DNA of 63,794 bases. Origin: Acidimicrobiales bacterium. GTDB lineage: Bacteria; Actinomycetota; Acidimicrobiia; Acidimicrobiales; CADCSY01. Below, piece after piece: positions 32,633-41,689 of this stretch. The notes beneath the pieces were generated by a model. That model worked only from the letters and a program-made list of their open reading frames with translations. It had not been told where the DNA came from and ran no database searches. The DNA is taken from positions 1 through 63,794 of the forward strand of contig DATKDW010000071.1 of NCBI GenBank assembly GCA_035512495.1, in the 5' to 3' direction. Each line of letters opens with the position of its first letter. Position 1 is the stretch's first letter. The position numbers were made by a program, and so were the translations under genes.

Positions 32633-32655
32633 TCGATATATCGAGTCGATATGTT
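32633..32655 (+). promoter_or_regulatory. palindromic operator upstream of padR
   Basis: TCGATATATCGA (32633-32644) is a perfect 12-bp palindrome followed by the half-site TCGATAT, ending about 8 bp before the padR start. AT-rich dyads of this kind are typical PadR targets; it probably mediates autoregulation of padR-ino1 and overlaps the promoter. Confidence 0.6.
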
Positions 32656-32661
32656 GAGGCG

Positions 32662-33342
32662 GTGATCGAGCTCGCCATCCTCGGGGTCCTCAAGGACGCC
32701 GACCTCCACGGCTACGAGCTGAAGAAGCGCCTCCGCGAGATCCTCGGCCCCCTGTCGACGGTCTCGTTCGGCTCCCTGTATCCGGCGCTGACCCGGCTCG
32801 AGTCCCAGGGAGCGGTCAAAGCGGTCGCCGCCGGGGTCACCCAGGGGCCGACCATCCCCATGACGGGCTCCTTCGCCGGCGAGGCGGCGGCGTTCCGTGC
32901 CGCCAGGCGCAAGGCCACCCGGGGCCCCCGCAACAAGAAGGTGTACGGGATCACCGACGTCGGCGAGCGCCAGCTCTGCGAGCGCATCGCCGACCCCGCC
33001 GACGACGAGCGGACCTTTCCCGTCAAGCTCGCCTTCTGCCGCTGGTGCGACCCGACCACCCGCCTCGACCTCCTCCAGCGCCGTCGAGCCACGCTCGCCG
33101 GCCGCCTCTCCGAGCGAGAGGGCACCACCGCCGCCCGGGGCGAGCGCCTCGACCGCTACGTGCGCTCCCTCCTGGAACACGACACCGAGTCCACCGTCCG
33201 GGACATCGCCTGGCTCGACCGCCTCATCGCCAGTGAGGTCGCCGACCACGACGACCCGACCGCAGCACCCACGTCGCCCGCCCCGGGCGACCCCACGACC
33301 ACGCCCGACCCGGGCGACCACCTGGAAGGAACCACCACATGA
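32662..33342 (+). CDS. PadR family transcriptional regulator
   Basis: The 226-residue regulator starts at GTG 32662 with [25 protein letters not shown] and [18 protein letters not shown], the winged-helix of PadR. An unusual insert (residues ~55-90) separates the wing strands before [16 protein letters not shown]-terminal helical domain (~100-190) and a Pro/Asp/Thr-rich tail follow. It overlaps ino1 by 4 bp (ATGA), matching Rv0047c/ino1 in mycobacteria; the operator suggests it controls inositol synthesis. Confidence 0.9.
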   Translation: MIELAILGVLKDADLHGYELKKRLREILGPLSTVSFGSLYPALTRLESQGAVKAVAAGVTQGPTIPMTGSFAGEAAAFRAARRKATRGPRNKKVYGITDVGERQLCERIADPADDERTFPVKLAFCRWCDPTTRLDLLQRRRATLAGRLSEREGTTAARGERLDRYVRSLLEHDTESTVRDIAWLDRLIASEVADHDDPTAAPTSPAPGDPTTTPDPGDHLEGTTT

Positions 33343-34421
33343 AGAGCATCAAGCTCGCCATCGCCGGCGTGGGCAACTGCGCCAGCTCCCTGCTGCAGGG
33401 CCTGGAGTACTACAAGGACGCCGACCCGGCCGACGAGGTGCCCGGCCTCATGCACGTCGACCTCGGCGGCTACCACATCCGCGACATCGAGCTGGTGTGC
33501 GCCTTCGACGTCGACGCCACCAAGGTCGGCATCGACGCCAGCAAGGCCATCTTCTCGGGCCAGAACAACACCATCAAGTTCAGCCCCGTCGGCCACCTGG
33601 GCGTCACCGTCCAGCGCGCCCCCACCCTCGACGGCTTCGGCAAGTACTACAAGGAGACCTGCGAGGAGAGCCCGCACGAGCCGGTCGACGTGACCCAGGC
33701 CCTGCGCGACTCCGGCGCCGACGTGCTCGTCTCCTACCTCCCGGTGGGCTCCGAAGCCGCCCAGAAGATGTACGCCCAGGCATGCCTCGATGCCGGCGTC
33801 GCCTTCGTGAACGCCATCCCCGTGTTCATCGCCTCCGACCCCGAGTGGGCCCAGCGCTTCACCGACGCCGGCATCCCCATCGTGGGCGACGACATCAAGA
33901 GCCAGGTGGGCGCCACCATCGTCCACCGCATGCTTGCCCGCCTCTTCGAAGACCGCGGCATGGTGCTCGACCGCACCTACCAGCTCAACGTGGGCGGCAA
34001 CATGGACTTCAAGAACATGCTCGAGCGCGACCGCCTCGAGTCGAAGAAGATCTCCAAGACCCAGTCGGTCACCAGTCAGCTCGACAACGGCATCGACGCC
34101 GACGACGTGCACATCGGCCCCTCCGACCACGTGCCCTGGCTCGATGACCGCAAGTGGGCCTACATCCGCCTCGAGGGCCGCAACTTCGGCGACGCCCCGC
34201 TCAACGTCGAGCTCAAGCTCGAGGTGTGGGACTCCCCCAACTCGGCGGGCGTGATCATCGACGCCCTCCGCTGCGCCAAGATCGCCATGGACCGAGGCCA
34301 GGGCGGCCCGGTCGAGGGCGCCAGCGCCTACTTCATGAAGAGCCCGCCCGTGCAGCACCACGACGACGTGGCCCACCGCATGGTCGAGGCCTTTGCCGCA
34401 GACGTGCCGTTCGAGGGCTGA
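33339..34421 (+). CDS. ino1: inositol-3-phosphate synthase
   Basis: The 360-residue enzyme converts glucose-6-phosphate to 1L-myo-inositol 3-phosphate, the precursor of phosphatidylinositol and mycothiol. It begins [22 protein letters not shown] (NAD fold) and has [51 protein letters not shown] and [12 protein letters not shown] with the active-site lysines downstream ([10 protein letters not shown]). Length fits the actinobacterial form. Coupled to padR. Confidence 0.96.
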   Translation: MKSIKLAIAGVGNCASSLLQGLEYYKDADPADEVPGLMHVDLGGYHIRDIELVCAFDVDATKVGIDASKAIFSGQNNTIKFSPVGHLGVTVQRAPTLDGFGKYYKETCEESPHEPVDVTQALRDSGADVLVSYLPVGSEAAQKMYAQACLDAGVAFVNAIPVFIASDPEWAQRFTDAGIPIVGDDIKSQVGATIVHRMLARLFEDRGMVLDRTYQLNVGGNMDFKNMLERDRLESKKISKTQSVTSQLDNGIDADDVHIGPSDHVPWLDDRKWAYIRLEGRNFGDAPLNVELKLEVWDSPNSAGVIIDALRCAKIAMDRGQGGPVEGASAYFMKSPPVQHHDDVAHRMVEAFAADVPFEG

Positions 34422-34450
34422 TCCCCTCCTCTCTCGACGTCGAGCTGCGA

Positions 34451-34480
34451 GACGGGCCCTGCCTGCGGGCGGGGCCCGTC
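34451..34480 (+). terminator. terminator-like hairpin after ino1
   Basis: GACGGGCCC (34451-34459) pairs with GGGCCCGTC (34472-34480), starting 30 bp after the ino1 stop. No U tract. Confidence 0.55.
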
Positions 34481-34516
34481 CGCGCCACCGGCCGAGCCGG
34501 CGACCACACTGGCAAC

Positions 34517-35254
34517 GTGCCGACCGACAACGCCGCCGCCTGGGACCGCCACTCCGCCGCCTACCAGGAGGGCGCCGACCTGGCGACCGACGTGGTGCAC
34601 TACGGCCCCGACATCGCCACCGAGGCGGAGCTGCGCCTCTGCGGCACCGTGTCCGGCAAGCGGGTGCTCGAGCTCGGCTGCGGCGGCGCGCAGTGCTCGA
34701 TCGCCTTCGCCAAGCAGGGCGCCAACGCCGTGGGCGTCGACTTCTCGGCCGAGCAGCTGGCCTTCGCCCGACGCCTCGTCGAACGGGAGGAGGTGAAGGT
34801 CGAGCTCCACCACGGCGACCTCGCCGACCTGGCCTTCATCCGGGGCGATCAGATCGACCTGGCCTTCTCGGCCTACGCCTTCGGGTTCGTCGAGGACCTC
34901 GACCGGGTGTTCCGGCAGGTGCACCGGGTGCTGAAGCCGGAGGCACCCCTGGTCTTCTCGCTGCCCCACCCCGCCTACGACATGATCGACGACCAGTCCG
35001 ACCCGGCCCTCCTGGTGCGCCGCTCCTACTTCGACCACTCCCCCATCGACTACGAGTGGGGTGGCGTGGCCTTCACCGACTATCGCCACACGGTCGGCGA
35101 CCTCTTCACGTCGCTCGGACGGGCCAACTTCCGGGTCGACACCATCCTCGAGCCGGAGCCGCTGCCGGGCGGGCCCCGGAGCCAGCACTGGCACGACGCC
35201 TTCCGCTACGTGCCGCGCACCCTGATCATGCGAGCTCGCAAACAGGGGATCTAG
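34517..35254 (+). CDS. SAM-dependent class I methyltransferase
   Basis: The 245-residue protein starts at GTG 34517. Motif I is VLELGCGGAQCSIAFAKQG (~residues 53-71), motif II GVDFSAEQLAFARRL, and the post-motif region has LAFSAYAFGFVEDLDRVFRQVHRVLKPEAPLVFSLPHP (in part). It is of the UbiE/small-molecule type; the substrate is not predictable. Confidence 0.85.
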   Translation: MPTDNAAAWDRHSAAYQEGADLATDVVHYGPDIATEAELRLCGTVSGKRVLELGCGGAQCSIAFAKQGANAVGVDFSAEQLAFARRLVEREEVKVELHHGDLADLAFIRGDQIDLAFSAYAFGFVEDLDRVFRQVHRVLKPEAPLVFSLPHPAYDMIDDQSDPALLVRRSYFDHSPIDYEWGGVAFTDYRHTVGDLFTSLGRANFRVDTILEPEPLPGGPRSQHWHDAFRYVPRTLIMRARKQGI

Positions 35255-35266
35255 GCGACCTCATCC

Positions 35267-36664
35267 TCATTTCGCCTGCTCGGTCCACCAGGTCTCTAGG
35301 CGTCTTCGGGCCTCGTCTTCGCCGATGAGTCCCTCATCGAGGCGGAGCTCGAGGAGGAAGTCGAGCGCCTGGCCGATGACCGGGCCGGGGTCGACACCGA
35401 GGTGCTCCATCACCTGGCGCCCGTCGAGCTCAGGGCGCATGGCCGCCAGCTCCTCCTGGGCGCGCAGCTCCTCGATCCGCTCCTCGAGCGTGTCCATCCG
35501 TGCCGCCAGCTCGGCTGCCCGTCGCCGGTTGCGGGTGGTGCAGTCGCAGCGGGTGAGCTCGTTGAGCTCGTCCAGGAGGTGGCCGGCGTCGCGGACGTAG
35601 CGGCGGACGGCGGCGTCGGTCCAGCCCATCTTGTAGGTGTGGAACCGCAGGTGCATCTCGACGAGTCGCGTGACGTCCTCGATGTCGTCGGCGGCGTAGC
35701 GAAGCGCCTGCATCCGCTCGCGGGTCATGCGGGCGCCGACGACCTCGTGGTGGTGGAACGTGACCTTGCCGCGAGGACCGAACGAGCGGGTCTTGGGCTT
35801 GCCCACGTCGTGGAAGAGAGCAGCCAGTCGCACGATGCGCTCGGGCCGGGTCTTCTCGACCACGGCGATGGTATGTGCCAGCACGTCCTTGTGGTGGTGG
35901 ATGGGGTCCTGCTCGAGGGCGAGGCCCGGCAGCTCGGGGAGGAACTCCTCCGCCAGGCCCGTCTCAACCAGGAACCACAGCCCGGGGCCGGGGCGCTCGA
36001 CGACCACGAGCTTGTCGAGCTCGTCGCGGATGCGCTCGGAGGAGACGATCTCGAGGCGGTCGTGGAGGTCGCGCACGGCCGCCACCAAGTCGTCATCGGG
36101 CACCAGTCCGTAGCCGGCGATGAAGCGGGCGGCCCGCAGCATGCGCAGCGGGTCGTCGGCGAAGGACTCTTCGGGGGAGAGGGGCGTGCGCAGGCGCAGG
36201 GCCGCCAGGTCGGCGGCCCCTCCGAAGGGGTCCACCAGCTCCGGGGCGACGTCGCCGGGCCCGGTCGGCAGGCGAAGGGCCATGGCGTTGACGGTGAAGT
36301 CGCGGCGGGAGAGGTCGACCTCGACGTCGTCGGAGAAGCGGACGTCGGGCTTCCGGGAGGCGGGGTCGTAGGCGTCGGCCCGGTGGGTGGTGATCTCCAC
36401 GTCGCGGCCGTCCTTGCGACAGCCGATGGTCCCGAAGCGCTTGCCCTGCAGCCACACGGCGTCGGCCCAGGGCCGCACGATCGCCTCGATCTCGTCCGGC
36501 AGGGCGTCGGTGGTCAGGTCGAGGTCGATCTCCGCCGCCTCGCGGCCGAGGAGGAGATCCCGTACGGCGCCGCCCACCAGGTAGGCGCGCTTGCCCTCCC
36601 GCCCGAACCGCTCGGCCAGGGGGCGCACCTCGTCGAGGATCGGCTGCAGCCGGTCGGGGACCAC
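35267..36664 (-). CDS. CCA tRNA nucleotidyltransferase / poly(A) polymerase family
   Basis: The 465-residue enzyme (GTG 36664) repairs or adds the tRNA 3' CCA. The nucleotidyltransferase head has YLVGGAVRDLLLGREAAEIDLDL with the metal-binding DxD, and DVEITTHRADAY. RRDFTVNAMALRL and DPLRMLRAARF complete the core. An HD domain follows (LAALFHDVGKPKTR, FHHHEVVGA). In actinobacteria this gene (pcnA, Rv3907c) heads the origin-proximal cluster, as here. Confidence 0.92.
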   Translation of the reverse strand: MVPDRLQPILDEVRPLAERFGREGKRAYLVGGAVRDLLLGREAAEIDLDLTTDALPDEIEAIVRPWADAVWLQGKRFGTIGCRKDGRDVEITTHRADAYDPASRKPDVRFSDDVEVDLSRRDFTVNAMALRLPTGPGDVAPELVDPFGGAADLAALRLRTPLSPEESFADDPLRMLRAARFIAGYGLVPDDDLVAAVRDLHDRLEIVSSERIRDELDKLVVVERPGPGLWFLVETGLAEEFLPELPGLALEQDPIHHHKDVLAHTIAVVEKTRPERIVRLAALFHDVGKPKTRSFGPRGKVTFHHHEVVGARMTRERMQALRYAADDIEDVTRLVEMHLRFHTYKMGWTDAAVRRYVRDAGHLLDELNELTRCDCTTRNRRRAAELAARMDTLEERIEELRAQEELAAMRPELDGRQVMEHLGVDPGPVIGQALDFLLELRLDEGLIGEDEARRRLETWWTEQAK

Positions 36665-36707
36665 CGGGCACAGCGTACCGGCGCGCCCTGACCCTCCCCG
36701 AAGCCAG

Positions 36708-37865
36708 TCAGGTGCTGTTGGCGATGCCGGCGCGCTGCAGGGCGATGCGGAGGTCGTGGGGGTTGGTGGCCACCCCCATGGCGTCCCGCTGCTCCACCAG
36801 GCCGTCGCGGATGAGGCCGAGGAGGCTCTGGTCGAAGGTCTGCATCCCGTACCACTCGCCGTCGGCGATGATCTCGTCGATCGAGTCACCGGAGGCCGAC
36901 GGGTCGATGATCCGGTCGAAGACCCGGCCGGTGTTGACGAGGACCTCCACCGCCGGGATTCGCCCCGTGCCGTCGGAGCGCTCGAGCAGGCGCTGGCTGA
37001 GGACCCCCCGCAGCGAGGTGGCGACCGTCTGGCGGATCTGTCGGTGCTGGTGCGACGGGAAGAAGTCGACGATGCGGTTGATGGTCTCGACGGTGCTCGA
37101 GGTGTGCAGGGTCGAGAGGACGAGGTGGCCGGTCTCGGCGGCGGAGAGGGCTGCGCTGACGGTCTCCGGGTCGCGCATCTCGCCCACGAAGATGACATCG
37201 GGGTCCTGGCGCAGCACCCGGCGCATGGCCTGGGCGAAGCCCTCCGTGTCGGAGCCGATCTCCCGCTGGCTCACCAAAGAGCTCTTGTCCTGATGGATGA
37301 CCTCGATGGGGTCCTCGATGGTGACGATGTTGACCATCCTGGTGGCATTGATGTGGTCGATCATCGAGGCGATCGAGGTCGTCTTGCCGGAGCCGGTGGG
37401 CCCGGTGACGAGGACCAGGCCGCGGGGCTCTTCGGCGAGCGTGCGAGCCGCCGGGGGCAGGCCCAGGGCCTCGAAGCTGGGGATGCCGATGAGCACCCGG
37501 CGCAGCACCATGGCCACCGAGCCCCGCTGGCGGTAGACGTTGACGCGGAAGCGGCCCAGGCGGTGGACCCCGAGGGCGAAGTCGGCCTCGTTGGTGAGGT
37601 CGAACTCGGCGCGGCGGGCCGGAGGGAGGATGGCGAAGGCCATCCGCTCGATGTCAGGCGGCTTGAGCTTGGCGTAGGGCAGCTGCTGCAGGCGACCATC
37701 GACGCGCACGTAGGGCGGCGAGCCGGCCTTGATGTGCAGGTCGGAGCCCTGGAGGCGGCACAGGTGCTCCAGCAGGACGTCGATCTCGGCGTCGTCGTCG
37801 AACTCGACGACCTCGGGCGCGGTGGTGCTCACCCGGACCTCATCGGCAGGGTGGCTGCCAGACAT
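36708..37865 (-). CDS. PilT-family pilus retraction ATPase (orphan)
   Basis: The 385-residue ATPase has GSDLHIKAGSPPYVRVDGRL near residue 40, Walker A GPTGSGKTTS near 155, the Asp box TIEDPIEVIH, Walker B VIFVGEMRDPETV, the His box GHLVLSTLHTSS and the C-terminal AVEVLVNTG. In type IV pili PilT drives retraction. No other pilus gene occurs in the window. It lies between the CCA enzyme and the HDAC-like gene, 12 bp from the latter. Confidence 0.9.
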   Translation of the reverse strand: MSGSHPADEVRVSTTAPEVVEFDDDAEIDVLLEHLCRLQGSDLHIKAGSPPYVRVDGRLQQLPYAKLKPPDIERMAFAILPPARRAEFDLTNEADFALGVHRLGRFRVNVYRQRGSVAMVLRRVLIGIPSFEALGLPPAARTLAEEPRGLVLVTGPTGSGKTTSIASMIDHINATRMVNIVTIEDPIEVIHQDKSSLVSQREIGSDTEGFAQAMRRVLRQDPDVIFVGEMRDPETVSAALSAAETGHLVLSTLHTSSTVETINRIVDFFPSHQHRQIRQTVATSLRGVLSQRLLERSDGTGRIPAVEVLVNTGRVFDRIIDPSASGDSIDEIIADGEWYGMQTFDQSLLGLIRDGLVEQRDAMGVATNPHDLRIALQRAGIANST

Positions 37866-37877
37866 GAGGGTCCGGCC

Positions 37878-38882
37878 TCAGCGGGCGGCCAGCGCGGTGA
37901 CGGCGGCGTCGACCACGTGGCGTCCCGGGCCCCCCGACGTTGCCGCCTCCGGGCGGTGGTCGGCCCCGGTCAACGCCGCCGCGAAGGCGCCTGCCGAGTC
38001 GGCGAGCGCCTGGAGGTCGTAGCCGCCCTCGAGGAAGGCGATGCGTCGGCCCGGCGGGGCGAACGAGAGCGAGCGGCGGGTCAGGTCGGCGAAGTCGCCA
38101 CTCGAGAGCCCGAGGCCGGTGAGGGGGTCGGCCCGGTGGCCGTCGAAGCCGGCCGACACCAGGAGCCAGGTCGGGGCGAAGCCCTCCACCACCGGCGCCA
38201 CCACCTCGTCGAGGGCGGCCAGCGCGACATCGCCGGTGAGGCCCGCTGGCATCGGGAGGTTGAGGGTCGTGCCCGCGCCCTCACCGACCCCGGTGTCGCC
38301 CAGCCGGCCGGTGAAGGGGAAGAGCGGGAACTCGTGCAGCGACACGTAGAGGACGCGCGGGTCGGCGTAGAACACCGCCTGGGTCCCATTGCCGTGGTGA
38401 GCGTCCCAGTCGAGCACCAGCACCCGCTCGCCCCGCTCGGCGAGGACCCCGGCGGTCACGGCGATGTTGTTGACCAGGCAGAAGCCCATCGCCCGGGTGG
38501 GCATGGCGTGGTGGCCGGGGGGGCGCACCACGCAGAAGGCCGCGTCGGCCTCGCCCCGGTCGAGGCGCTCGACGGCGTCGGGGCCGGCGCCGGCGGCGAG
38601 CACGGCGGCGTCCCACGACGCCGGGACCGCCACGGTGTCGGCGTCGATGGCGCCGCCACCCGCCTCGCAGAACCGGGCCAAGGCGTCCAGGAAGTCCGGC
38701 GGGTGGGCGAGCTCGAGCTCGGACCGGGTGGCGGGGCGGGGCACGACCCGGATGAGGGCGTCGTCGACGCCGGCGGTGGCGATGCCCGCCAGGACCGCGT
38801 CGAGGCGAGCGGGCCGCTCGGGGTGGCCTCGACCGTTGTCGTGGTCGGCGAAGCGCTCGGAGGTCGAGAGCAGCAGTCGCAA
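37878..38882 (-). CDS. class II histone-deacetylase-like / AcuC-type deacetylase
   Basis: The 334-residue protein (TTG 38882) has ENHP-like HPERPARLDAVL, RPPGHHAMPTRAMGFCLVNN (tandem His active site), LVLDWDAHHGNGTQAVFY (zinc Asp and His), SAGFDGHRADPLTG (second zinc Asp) and FLEGGYDLQAL. Bacterial homologues deacetylate acetylated small amines or lysine on enzymes such as acetyl-CoA synthetase. Substrate not predictable. Confidence 0.9.
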   Translation of the reverse strand: MRLLLSTSERFADHDNGRGHPERPARLDAVLAGIATAGVDDALIRVVPRPATRSELELAHPPDFLDALARFCEAGGGAIDADTVAVPASWDAAVLAAGAGPDAVERLDRGEADAAFCVVRPPGHHAMPTRAMGFCLVNNIAVTAGVLAERGERVLVLDWDAHHGNGTQAVFYADPRVLYVSLHEFPLFPFTGRLGDTGVGEGAGTTLNLPMPAGLTGDVALAALDEVVAPVVEGFAPTWLLVSAGFDGHRADPLTGLGLSSGDFADLTRRSLSFAPPGRRIAFLEGGYDLQALADSAGAFAAALTGADHRPEAATSGGPGRHVVDAAVTALAAR

Positions 38883-38957
38883 GGCTTCGAGGCTACCGGG
38901 GGCGCCGCTGACGCACCGCCGCCCGGTGGGCGCCCGCGCATCGATACGCTCGCAGCG

Positions 38958-39686
38958 GTGCGTGGGCTCGACGTCGTGCGACGGGGGCCGGAGCGGCTCC
39001 GGGTGGGGCCCTGGCGTGGTGACGCCCGGGTCGCCTACCTGGCGCCCGTGTCCGAGACCCCCCCGCCCACCGCCGACATGGTGCGGTGGTGCTGCTCCCT
39101 GCTCGCGCGGCGCGGCTACGCCGAGGTCGTGACCGGCGCCCTGGCCGCACCGGAGCGGGAGGGCTTCGTGGCGGCCGGCTTCGAGGTCCGCGAGGAGCTC
39201 CACCTCCTGAGCCACGACCTCGACGACCTCCCATCGCTCGTCCCTCGGCCGGTGGTGCCGCTTCGGCGCGGGTGGCGAACCGACCGCGGCCGTGCGCTCG
39301 AGGTCGACGCGCTGGCCTTCAGCCCGTTCTGGCAGCTCGACACCTCGGGGCTGACGGAGGCCCTGCACGCCACGCCCGTCTCCCGGTTCCGGGTCGCAGG
39401 CCGAAACCCCCTCACCGGCTACGCGGTGTCGGGCCTCGCCGGACGGCAGGGCTACCTCCAGCGCGTCGCCGTCGACCCCGCCGCCTGGGGCCGAGGCCAT
39501 GGGCGAGCCCTGGTGCTCGACGGGCTGCACTGGATGCGCCGACGTGGCGCCCGGCGGGCGGTGGTCAACACCCAGGTGGGCAACGGCCGAGCCCTCGACC
39601 TCTACGAGCGTCTCGGGTTCGACCTGCAACCATCCGGCCTCGCCGTCCTCGCACGGCGGCTCCCGGACCGGGAGCTGACCGGGTGA
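38958..39686 (+). CDS. GNAT N-acetyltransferase family protein
   Basis: The 242-residue product (GTG 38958) carries a C-terminal GNAT fold: LQRVAVDPAAWGRGHGRALVLDGLHWMRRRG (in part) is motif A, and VNTQVGNGRALDLYERLGF motif B. The N-terminal half looks like a diverged, second GNAT-like or substrate domain (AAPEREGFVAAGF). It overlaps the next gene by 4 bp (GTGA), so it may act with the envelope cluster. Confidence 0.8.
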   Translation: MRGLDVVRRGPERLRVGPWRGDARVAYLAPVSETPPPTADMVRWCCSLLARRGYAEVVTGALAAPEREGFVAAGFEVREELHLLSHDLDDLPSLVPRPVVPLRRGWRTDRGRALEVDALAFSPFWQLDTSGLTEALHATPVSRFRVAGRNPLTGYAVSGLAGRQGYLQRVAVDPAAWGRGHGRALVLDGLHWMRRRGARRAVVNTQVGNGRALDLYERLGFDLQPSGLAVLARRLPDRELTG

Positions 39687-41689
39687 GGCGTCAGGTGGCG
39701 GGAGCGGCCGCGCTCCTCGCACTGACCCTTGGTGGGCTCGTGGCCGCTCCCGCCGAAGCCCAGCGCTCGCCGTCCGGCCGGATCGCCCTCGCCTCCCAGC
39801 GGTCGTGGATCGGCGACGGCAACACCTTCGTGCTGCGGGTCGACGTCGACCGCATCCGATCCCCCCAGGACCTCCAGCTCACCGCCACCGTCCACGCCGC
39901 GGTCACGTCCCGATCACAGTTCGCCCGCACGGTCCATGGGTCGCTCCTCGGCAGGAGGGTCGCTCGGTCGACGGTGCCCCTCCGCTTCGACGCCGCTGGC
40001 GCCGTCCCCGTGGTCTTCTCGCTCCCCGGGGCGCCCGACAACGTCGGCGCCGAGCCCCTCCCCGACCTCGCCCACGGCGTCTACCCGGTGGCGGTGTCGC
40101 TCCACGAGCGCGGTGGACCGGCGATCGACTCCTTCACGACCCACCTCGTCCGGGTCCCCTCCGCCACCGACCTCCCGCCGCTCTCGGTCGCCTGGGTGCT
40201 CCCCCTCTCGGCCCAACCGGGGCTCCAGCCCGACGGCACCACCGACCTGCCCGGCGAGGACCGGCGGCGACTCGCTGACGTGGCGAGCGCCCTGGCCGGG
40301 GTCAGCGGGGCAGCAGTCACCCTCGCCCCGACCCCCGAGACGCTCGAGGCGCTGCGCACCCTCGGCGACGAGGAAGCCCTCGACGACCTCCGGACGACGA
40401 TCGACCAGGGCGGCCAGGTGATCGCCCGGTCGTACGTGGACCTCTCCCTCGGGACCCTGCTCGACCCCGCCCTCGCCGACATGGTCGGCGCCCAGCGCAG
40501 CCACGGGATCGACATCGTCGACGACCTTCTCGGCGTGCGGCCCGACCCCCGCACCTTCGTCACCCTCGACTCGCTGGATGACGACGACGTGACCCGCCTC
40601 CGGCGCACGGGCGTCGACCAGCTCGTCGTGGCCGAAGACGAGCTGGAACCGCTGCCGGCTCGGGTGACAGCCGGGTTGACCCTCGCCCGCCCCTTCCTCG
40701 TCGAGGCCGGCCGAGGCCGCCGCGTCGTCGCCGCTGCTGCCGAGTCCGGCCTCGCCGCCCACTTCTCCGACGGCGACGACCAAGTCCTCGCCGCCCACCA
40801 CCTCATCGCCGACCTCGCAGTGATCTTCGGTGACCGGCCAGGGCAGGTCCGTGGGGTCGTGGTGCACCCACCGCGGGACTGGGAGCCCGATCCGACGTTC
40901 CTCGCCACCGTCCTGACGAGCATCTCTTCCATCCCGACCCTCGCACCCGTCACCGTCGACGAGCTGCTGGCCGACGTCACCGTGCTCGAGGATGGGGGCG
41001 ACGCGGTGGTCCGGCAGCTCACGACCGGTGGCGCACCGTCGCCCGGTACGGGGCGCGACGAGCTCGACCGTCTCCGTCGGTCGGTCGAGTCGCTCGTGAC
41101 GATGACCGGGAGGGCCAACCCCGACGTGGAGCTCCTCGACCAGCTCCTCCTCGTCGCCGAGTCTCAGCGGCTCGACGCCGACCGACGGCACGCCTACGTC
41201 ACCGCCAGCCGTGGCCGCCTCGGCGACGTCCTCGACCGGATCCAGGTGCTCGACCGCGGCAGCTACCGCCTCACCGCACGGGAAGGCACCATCCCCTTGA
41301 CGCTCCGCAACCACAACCCGTACCCGGTGACCGTGGTCCTCGGACTGGCGAGCGACAAGCTCGAGTTCACCGAAGGAGACGCGCTCGGCGACAACCGGTC
41401 CCGCCTGCACCGCGAGCTCACCCTCGAGCCGGGGAACACCGCGGTCTCGCTCCAGGTCCGTACCCGCACCTCCGGTGACTTCCCGCTGCGCATCGAGCTG
41501 CGCTCGGTCGACGGCGGCCTCGACGTGGGTGGCAGCCGGGTCACCATCCGCTCCACCGTCGCCTCTGGCGTGGGGGTGGTCCTGTCCGTCGGTGCCGGCC
41601 TCTTCCTCCTCGTCTGGTGGGCCCGGCACTGGCGGACCGCCCGGCGCGACCAGCGGTTGGTGGACCCGACGGCCGACGAGACGGCGTGA
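39683..41689 (+). CDS. DUF6049 family secreted/membrane-anchored protein
   Basis: The 668-residue protein has a signal peptide (ALLALTLGGLVAAPAEA). A long extracellular beta-rich region contains WVLPLSAQPGLQPDG and a glycosidase-like middle (DQLVVAEDELEPL), and a C-terminal membrane helix GVGVVLSVGAGLFLLVWWARHW (~630-652) precedes a short cytoplasmic tail. It occupies the Rv3909 position immediately upstream of murJ, overlapping it by 4 bp. Function unknown; conserved linkage suggests a role with lipid II flipping. Confidence 0.82.
   Translation: MRRQVAGAAALLALTLGGLVAAPAEAQRSPSGRIALASQRSWIGDGNTFVLRVDVDRIRSPQDLQLTATVHAAVTSRSQFARTVHGSLLGRRVARSTVPLRFDAAGAVPVVFSLPGAPDNVGAEPLPDLAHGVYPVAVSLHERGGPAIDSFTTHLVRVPSATDLPPLSVAWVLPLSAQPGLQPDGTTDLPGEDRRRLADVASALAGVSGAAVTLAPTPETLEALRTLGDEEALDDLRTTIDQGGQVIARSYVDLSLGTLLDPALADMVGAQRSHGIDIVDDLLGVRPDPRTFVTLDSLDDDDVTRLRRTGVDQLVVAEDELEPLPARVTAGLTLARPFLVEAGRGRRVVAAAAESGLAAHFSDGDDQVLAAHHLIADLAVIFGDRPGQVRGVVVHPPRDWEPDPTFLATVLTSISSIPTLAPVTVDELLADVTVLEDGGDAVVRQLTTGGAPSPGTGRDELDRLRRSVESLVTMTGRANPDVELLDQLLLVAESQRLDADRRHAYVTASRGRLGDVLDRIQVLDRGSYRLTAREGTIPLTLRNHNPYPVTVVLGLASDKLEFTEGDALGDNRSRLHRELTLEPGNTAVSLQVRTRTSGDFPLRIELRSVDGGLDVGGSRVTIRSTVASGVGVVLSVGAGLFLLVWWARHWRTARRDQRLVDPTADETA

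Noticed and set aside
36591-39686. A plus-strand open frame of about 1031 codons across the CCA enzyme, PilT and HDAC-like genes.
   Set aside because: Only its last 242 codons (GNAT) are protein-like. The rest is antisense to three clearly conserved genes and arises from high GC content.
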